Position numbers and translations under genes: made by a program | Shown: positions 60,245 to 64,000 of the stretch, one piece after another | How the letters are laid out: each line of letters begins with the position of its first letter | How positions within the stretch are numbered: the first letter of the stretch is position 1 | Assembly (NCBI RefSeq): GCF_011022235.1 | Contig: NZ_JAAIYP010000034.1 | Location: 248,001-312,000, forward strand | Direction: 5' to 3' | Length of the DNA stretch: 64,000 nt | Source: Magnetospirillum aberrantis SpK | Lineage (GTDB): Bacteria > Pseudomonadota > Alphaproteobacteria > Rhodospirillales > Magnetospirillaceae | Notes under the pieces: model-generated | Seen by the model: the letters and a program-made list of their open reading frames with translations, nothing else | What the model was told of the DNA's origin: nothing | Databases searched by the model: none

Positions 60245-61597
60245 TTAGGCGCCCCAGGCCACGCCGGTGATGACCACCACCGCCTTCTTGCGGGTCACGC
60301 CGAAGTCATGGCCGGCCAGGGCGCGGATGAGGGTCTGGTTCTTGCTGAACGCCGACACCATGGCGCCGCCCACCTTGTAGGAGGCGGTGTCGGAGGCGTC
60401 GATGCGGATGCTGTAGCTGTCCGCGATCATGCAGAACGCGAAGTCCACCAGGTAGACCTCGGCCTCGGTGCCGCCGCCGCCCAGGTTCTTGGGCACGTTG
60501 TTGGTGACCTCGACCTTGTAGCTCTTCCACACCGGCACCGGCAGCGACAGGCCCGGATAGACCAGGTTGCCGTTGCTGTCGCGCAGATCGCGGAGATAGG
60601 TGAACGCCCGCGGCGGCATGATCCAGCGGACGTCGATCATGGGGATGTCGGCTTCCATCAGCGCCAGCTCGGCCTTGCGGGCGTCGGCGTCGATGTTGGT
60701 GACATTCACCGTGCCGTTGGCGGCGAAGCTGGTGCCGGCCAAGTAGCGCAGGCCCTTGGGGCCGGCGCCGGTGCCGGCACCGCGCAGGAAGTTGACGTCC
60801 TCGGTCTGAGCCATGCCGTTGATCAGCATGTTGCGGACATACATGTCCACGTTGTGGCCGCTGGCACCGGAATGGCGCAGCAGCTTGTTGCTGATCGGCA
60901 CCAGGGCGGCCATCTCGCGCTCGACGAACTTGATGCTGCCGAACTCGGGCTCGGTGGCGGTGACGTCGTCACCCTCGCCGATGTAGTAGGCGGAGGTGCC
61001 GTTCTCGACGGTCGGGATGTTGTCGGTGCCGCCGACCAGAGGGACCACCATGCCGTTGTCCTGGCAGGCCCGGCGGATGACGGTGCGCGGGTACAGCAGG
61101 TCGATGATCTCGCGGCTGAACACCTCGGGGACCAGCACGCCGCCGGAAGCGGCTTCGTTGGTCTGCATGGCGGCGCCCAGTTCCATCGCCACCGGGTGGC
61201 TTTCGCCGTAGGCCTGGGCGGCCCACGCCTGGGCGGCATCCACATTGCCGCGGCCGACGATCAGGGCGCGGGTGGCCTGGGCGAAACGGATGCCCTTCTC
61301 CTCCTGCGCCGCCGGCTGGGCCGGCACGGTGGCGGCGGGGGCCGCCGGCGCGGGAGCGGCGGGCTGCGACGGCTGCTGCGGGGCCGGAACGGCGCCGGCC
61401 GCCTTCAGCTTCTGCACCTTCTCGGCGGCGGCGATGCGGCTGTCCAGACCCTCGATGCTGGCGGCCAGCTTATCGAACTGGGCCTGCTCTTCGGCGGTCA
61501 TGGCGCGAGCCTCGGTCTTCGCCTTGTCCTGGATAGCCGACAGGTCGGCAAACGCCTTCGCGCGCTCCTGGCGAAGGCTCAGGATGTCCTCTTCCAT
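60245..61597 (-). CDS. HK97-fold major capsid protein
   Basis: A 450-residue major capsid protein. The N-terminal delta domain is a coiled coil (MEEDILSLRQERAKAFADLS, MTAEEQAQFDKLAASIEGLD) followed by a Pro/Ala-rich linker (about 69-97) that should be cut by the S49 protease. The HK97 core begins near ASGGVLVPEVFSREIIDLLY and shows RTVIRRACQDNGMVVPLVGG, IKFVEREMAALVPISNKLLR and RGAGTGAGPKGLRYLAG. The ATG at 61597 has GGAGAGG upstream. It is flanked by terminators on both sides. Confidence 0.95.
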   Translation of the reverse strand: MEEDILSLRQERAKAFADLSAIQDKAKTEARAMTAEEQAQFDKLAASIEGLDSRIAAAEKVQKLKAAGAVPAPQQPSQPAAPAPAAPAATVPAQPAAQEEKGIRFAQATRALIVGRGNVDAAQAWAAQAYGESHPVAMELGAAMQTNEAASGGVLVPEVFSREIIDLLYPRTVIRRACQDNGMVVPLVGGTDNIPTVENGTSAYYIGEGDDVTATEPEFGSIKFVEREMAALVPISNKLLRHSGASGHNVDMYVRNMLINGMAQTEDVNFLRGAGTGAGPKGLRYLAGTSFAANGTVNVTNIDADARKAELALMEADIPMIDVRWIMPPRAFTYLRDLRDSNGNLVYPGLSLPVPVWKSYKVEVTNNVPKNLGGGGTEAEVYLVDFAFCMIADSYSIRIDASDTASYKVGGAMVSAFSKNQTLIRALAGHDFGVTRKKAVVVITGVAWGA

Positions 61598-61617
61598 GGT
61601 CCTCTCCTTTCGGAATG

Positions 61618-61640
61618 AAAAAGGGCGCCCGCAGGCGCCC
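61618..61640 (-). terminator. Terminator between S49 protease and capsid genes
   Basis: On the minus strand GGGCGCC, loop TGCG, GGCGCCC then TTTTT. It lies 28 bases after the protease stop and 20 bases before the capsid start. Confidence 0.82.
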
Positions 61641-61667
61641 CACAAATCCCTGGCCCTCGCCTGGGGA

Positions 61668-62558
61668 TTACCGGCCCTTCAGCGCCTCAACTTTGCGCTG
61701 ATTGGCAACCATCCGGGACAGCGCGGCGACGCTGGCCTCGTAGCTCTGGATCTTGTCGATCATGCCGGCCGCCTTGGCGGCGGCGCCGACCAGCACGCCA
61801 CCCTGGCCGTACCGTTCCGGCACATCGGCCGCCTTGATGCCGCGGCCGCGCGCCACATCGGCGATGAACTCGGCCTCGATGGCGTCGAGCATCTCGCGGA
61901 CCTTGGCCTGGCCGTCGTCGGTGGTCGGGTCGATGCGCTTGTTCGGCGCGTTGCTGCTGACCACCTCGACGGTGAGATAGCCGTCGCCATCGGCCTCGAC
62001 CTGCTTCGGCATCGCGGCGACGACGCCGATGCTGCCCACCATGGCGGTGCGCTCGCCGGCGATCTCATGGCCCTGCGACGCCAGCCAGTACCCCGCCGAA
62101 GCCGCGGTGCCGGAGACGTAGGACATGGTGTACTTCGATTTCTTGCCGGCATTGATCTGGTCCGCCAGGGCGTTGATGCCGCTGACCGCGCCGCCGGGAG
62201 TATCGTAGAGCATCATGACGGCGCCGACGTCGGGGTGGCGCAGCGCGATGGCGTGATCGGCTTGCAGCTGGGTGGCCGAAGCGGCACCGCTGTATTCGGT
62301 CATCATGTTGGCGCGCGGGAAGATGGGGCCGAACACCGGGATGATGGCGACGCCGCCGTCGGTCACCATGGTGTAGCGGGCACCTTCCAGCCGACGCCCG
62401 GCCGGGCCGGCGAACAGGTCGTAGTCGCGCTTCGACCAGCCTTCCACCGCCTTCAGTTCCGGAGCGCCATGGTTGCGCTGTGCAAGGGCGGCCAGGATCG
62501 GCAGCCACGACGGTTCGATGGCCCACGGTTCGGACGTGAGCGCCTGGAAAGCTCGCAT
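61668..62558 (-). CDS. S49-family prohead protease
   Basis: A 296-residue SppA/ClpP-fold protease. GGVAIIPVFGPIFPRANMMT and MMLYDTPGGAVSGINALAD are substrate-channel blocks, and the nucleophile is Ser154 in [19 protein letters not shown]. Further family blocks are AMVGSIGVVAAMP and the C-terminal Lys-rich RMVANQRKVEALKGR. It trims the capsid delta domain during head maturation. It lies between portal and capsid; the stop is followed by a terminator. Confidence 0.88.
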   Translation of the reverse strand: MRAFQALTSEPWAIEPSWLPILAALAQRNHGAPELKAVEGWSKRDYDLFAGPAGRRLEGARYTMVTDGGVAIIPVFGPIFPRANMMTEYSGAASATQLQADHAIALRHPDVGAVMMLYDTPGGAVSGINALADQINAGKKSKYTMSYVSGTAASAGYWLASQGHEIAGERTAMVGSIGVVAAMPKQVEADGDGYLTVEVVSSNAPNKRIDPTTDDGQAKVREMLDAIEAEFIADVARGRGIKAADVPERYGQGGVLVGAAAKAAGMIDKIQSYEASVAALSRMVANQRKVEALKGR

Positions 62559-62571
62559 GTGCGGAAACCCC

Positions 62572-63852
62572 TCAGTTGGCGGGCTTGGCGTCGCCGCCGT
62601 TGTCGTTGGCGGGATCGTCGGCTTTGTTCATGTTGCCGGGGATGAGGTAGATCTTGCCCTGGCCGTCCGGCAGCGGGTCCATGTTCTCCCAGTCGCGGAC
62701 GTCATCGGCGGACAGCCAGCCCCAGTTGCGGCCGATGGCATAGGCGCGGTAGCGGCTCAAGAGGTCGCCACGCATCAGGCCGTCGAGGTTGTGCTCGAGG
62801 TAGAACTCTTCCTGCTCGGCGTCGGACAGGCAGGCGGTGGTGATGGCGCTCTCGATGCACTTCGCCAGCGACGACACCGGCCCCTTAACGTAATCTATGC
62901 CCTGATGCTCGATGTTGTTGTTGGTGGCGCGGTCGAGGATGCCGATCTTGTGAGGCGGCATGTTGAACATCTGGGCCACCAGCTCGGCCTGGTGCTTGCG
63001 CACCTCGATGAGCTGGGAATCAGAGTTGTTGCTGCTGATCTCCCTGAACTTCACGCCGAGCTCCAGCAGCGCGATGCGAAAGGCATTGTCGACGCCGCTG
63101 TAAAGCCGCTCGATACCGTTCCGCATCCGCGTCGCGACACCGTCATTCGGCAGGATTTTGTCGTATTCCAGCACCGCCGATGGGCGGGCGCCGTTGGCAA
63201 AGAACTTGGCCGCGAAGCGCTCCGTCACGATGGCCAGGGCGATGGTCTCGCGATGCTGATGCAGCGGCGAGATGCCGATGATGCCGCCGTTCTCGGCGCC
63301 ATCCATGGTGGCCCGGTAAGGGACGTGGATGACGTCGCGGAACGACAGCGCGCGTTCGTTGTTCCCGGCGACGGACACATCGAAGAACGGCTCGCCATCC
63401 TGCGCCCAACGCGGCTGGACGCGCCCGCTGGGCAGCAGGGTGAGCCGCTGGACCTGGACGCCGAAATTGTCACGCCGGACCCGGCTATAGCCGTTGCCGT
63501 GCACCATCGCCGCCTCGACCAGCGCGCGGCGCCAGGCGAAAGAGGTCAGCCAGGGGGCGGGGCGTTCCTTCAGTCGCTTGTAGAGCGGGTGAGTGTCGGC
63601 ACGCTCGCGCCCGCCGCCGCGCTTCCGCCGGTACAGGATCAGCGGGACCTTCGCCAGGTCCTCGGAAAGAACCTGCACGCAGGCGGCCACGCCGGGCACC
63701 GTCATGGCGTCCCGCGCCGACACACGGATGCCGGTCGCCGTCACCACGCCGCCGAGCAGATCGACCAGCCAGCCCTCGGGATTGGCCGTCCCGGAGGTGT
63801 CCGCCGAGGCGCCGACCACAGGGCCGCCGAGTAGGTTGGTCAGAAAGCGCAT
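62572..63852 (-). CDS. HK97-family phage portal protein
   Basis: A 426-residue portal. The core contains VPGVAACVQVLSEDLAKVPL then LILYRRKRGGGRERADTHPL, DVIHVPYRATMDGAENGGII, and the late block NMPPHKIGILDRATNNNIEH with the C-terminal clip/wing region ending YLIPGNMNKADDPANDNGG. The portal nucleates procapsid assembly and is the DNA channel. The ATG at 63852 starts 2 bases after the upstream small membrane protein's stop. Confidence 0.93.
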   Translation of the reverse strand: MRFLTNLLGGPVVGASADTSGTANPEGWLVDLLGGVVTATGIRVSARDAMTVPGVAACVQVLSEDLAKVPLILYRRKRGGGRERADTHPLYKRLKERPAPWLTSFAWRRALVEAAMVHGNGYSRVRRDNFGVQVQRLTLLPSGRVQPRWAQDGEPFFDVSVAGNNERALSFRDVIHVPYRATMDGAENGGIIGISPLHQHRETIALAIVTERFAAKFFANGARPSAVLEYDKILPNDGVATRMRNGIERLYSGVDNAFRIALLELGVKFREISSNNSDSQLIEVRKHQAELVAQMFNMPPHKIGILDRATNNNIEHQGIDYVKGPVSSLAKCIESAITTACLSDAEQEEFYLEHNLDGLMRGDLLSRYRAYAIGRNWGWLSADDVRDWENMDPLPDGQGKIYLIPGNMNKADDPANDNGGDAKPAN

Positions 63853-63854
63853 GG

Positions 63855-64000
63855 TCAGCCTTTCGTCCGCAACGCGCCGATGATGCCGAGCGCCAGCATG
63901 ATGCCACCCGGGACGATGAAACCGGCTGCCGGGTGCAGGAGGGCGGAGCCGACACCGAGCATGGCCGTGCCACCGACAATCAGGGCGGTGCGCACCACCT
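63855..64000 (-). CDS. Small phage membrane protein, partial (runs off right edge)
   Basis: The last 47 residues of a frame open to the window edge: VVRTALIVGGTAMLGVGSAL, then HPAAGFIVPGGIMLALGIIG and a basic end ALRTKG. Two hydrophobic helices are visible. Small membrane proteins in the slot between terminase and portal are common in alphaproteobacterial siphophages and have no known function. Its start, and hence full length, lies beyond 64000. Confidence 0.6.
   Translation of the reverse strand, partial: VVRTALIVGGTAMLGVGSALLHPAAGFIVPGGIMLALGIIGALRTKG

Larger units (their letters stand above)
40656..64000. mobile_element. Siphovirus-type prophage (right part beyond window)
   Basis: From just behind tRNA-Met to the window edge the genes are almost all phage functions in a recognisable morphogenesis order (portal, protease, capsid, connectors, tail tube, chaperones, tape measure, tip, fibers, lysis). 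Integrase, repressor and terminase are not in view. The left boundary at the tRNA is inferred, because no repeated attachment core can be seen without the right end. HK97-type portal, protease and capsid plus a long tape measure indicate a long non-contractile tail. GTA-like families occur, but the lysis and HNH genes favour a prophage. Confidence 0.85.

Noticed and set aside
60308-61618. 436-residue plus-strand frame rich in Gly/Ala/His
   Set aside because: Antisense to the major capsid gene; repetitive composition without domain signs.
40656-64000. Whole block as a gene transfer agent
   Set aside because: HNH gene, dual holins, LamG fibers and the tRNA junction fit a prophage better; GTA-like families alone are not decisive.
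1-64000. CRISPR array, rRNA, intact IS element or magnetosome genes
   Set aside because: No regularly spaced repeats, no rRNA-like sequence, no transposase and no mam/mms-type genes were seen in the window.

Overview
The window is a high-GC alphaproteobacterial chromosome, most likely Rhodospirillales and Magnetospirillum-like. I infer this from gene order (secF-secD-yajC, surE-pcm, serS-tatCBA, scpB-scpA-nagZ-SPOR-argS-dgt) and protein style; no rRNA or magnetosome gene is present to confirm it. There are two parts: about 40.6 kb of ordinary chromosome, and from about 40.66 kb to the right edge most of a tailed-phage genome (prophage) lying directly behind a tRNA-Met gene.

Chromosome, left to right. 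A 5'-truncated penicillin-acylase-type hydrolase enters from the left. Then come the Sec accessory block on the minus strand (Mth938-like protein, secF, secD, yajC), a DUF815 ATPase, a DUF2461 protein, a tiny membrane protein and a LysM/M23 lipoprotein. A MASE1-type sensor kinase and FixJ-like regulator (minus) face a tandem UspA protein and a Kef/YbaL-type antiporter (plus), which looks like a stress/ion-homeostasis insertion into the housekeeping block. A long, tightly overlapping minus-strand run follows: dgt, argS, SPOR protein, nagZ, site-2 protease, scpA, scpB, tatA, tatB, tatC, serS, surE, pcm. It covers nucleotide pools, translation, peptidoglycan recycling, chromosome condensation, Tat export and protein repair. 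Next are erpA, a secreted HExxH protein, an exonuclease III family gene, fpr, a convergent pair of surface-carbohydrate-type genes (COG5610 HAD protein and a GT-B-like transferase), ilvD, a soluble lytic transglycosylase, dapA, smpB, a sulfite-oxidase-fold protein, pgpA, cinA, a cyclic-nucleotide-binding protein, a decayed chemotaxis-receptor tail and msrA. Between the sulfite-oxidase-fold gene and pgpA is a composite of palindromes resembling a REPIN.

Prophage. After tRNA-Met and its terminator, five small plus-strand genes (zinc-ribbon protein, two unknowns, HTH protein, HNH nuclease) form an early or accessory strip. A consensus-like promoter overlapped by a perfect 18-bp palindrome drives at least the last four. 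Everything else is on the minus strand. In transcription order, right to left: small membrane protein (cut by the edge), HK97 portal, S49 prohead protease, HK97 major capsid, two head-associated unknowns, an Acb2/Tad1-hairpin (DUF7681) candidate, gp6-like connector, head closure, HK97 gp10, DUF3168, small unknown, tail tube, two overlapping tail-assembly-chaperone ORFs, tape measure, three distal-tail proteins, tail-tip J, fibers, DUF4376, then lysis (LydA-like holin, GH19 endolysin, 3TM holin). This is a siphovirus layout. Several parts resemble gene-transfer-agent families, but the lysis cassette, HNH gene and tRNA junction favour a prophage. Terminase, integrase, repressor and the other attachment site must lie beyond 64000.

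Rho-independent terminators sit between several virion genes (around capsid, before tail tube, before tape measure, before lysis). No stretch over 300 bases lacks a gene. No CRISPR array, rRNA or intact insertion sequence was seen.
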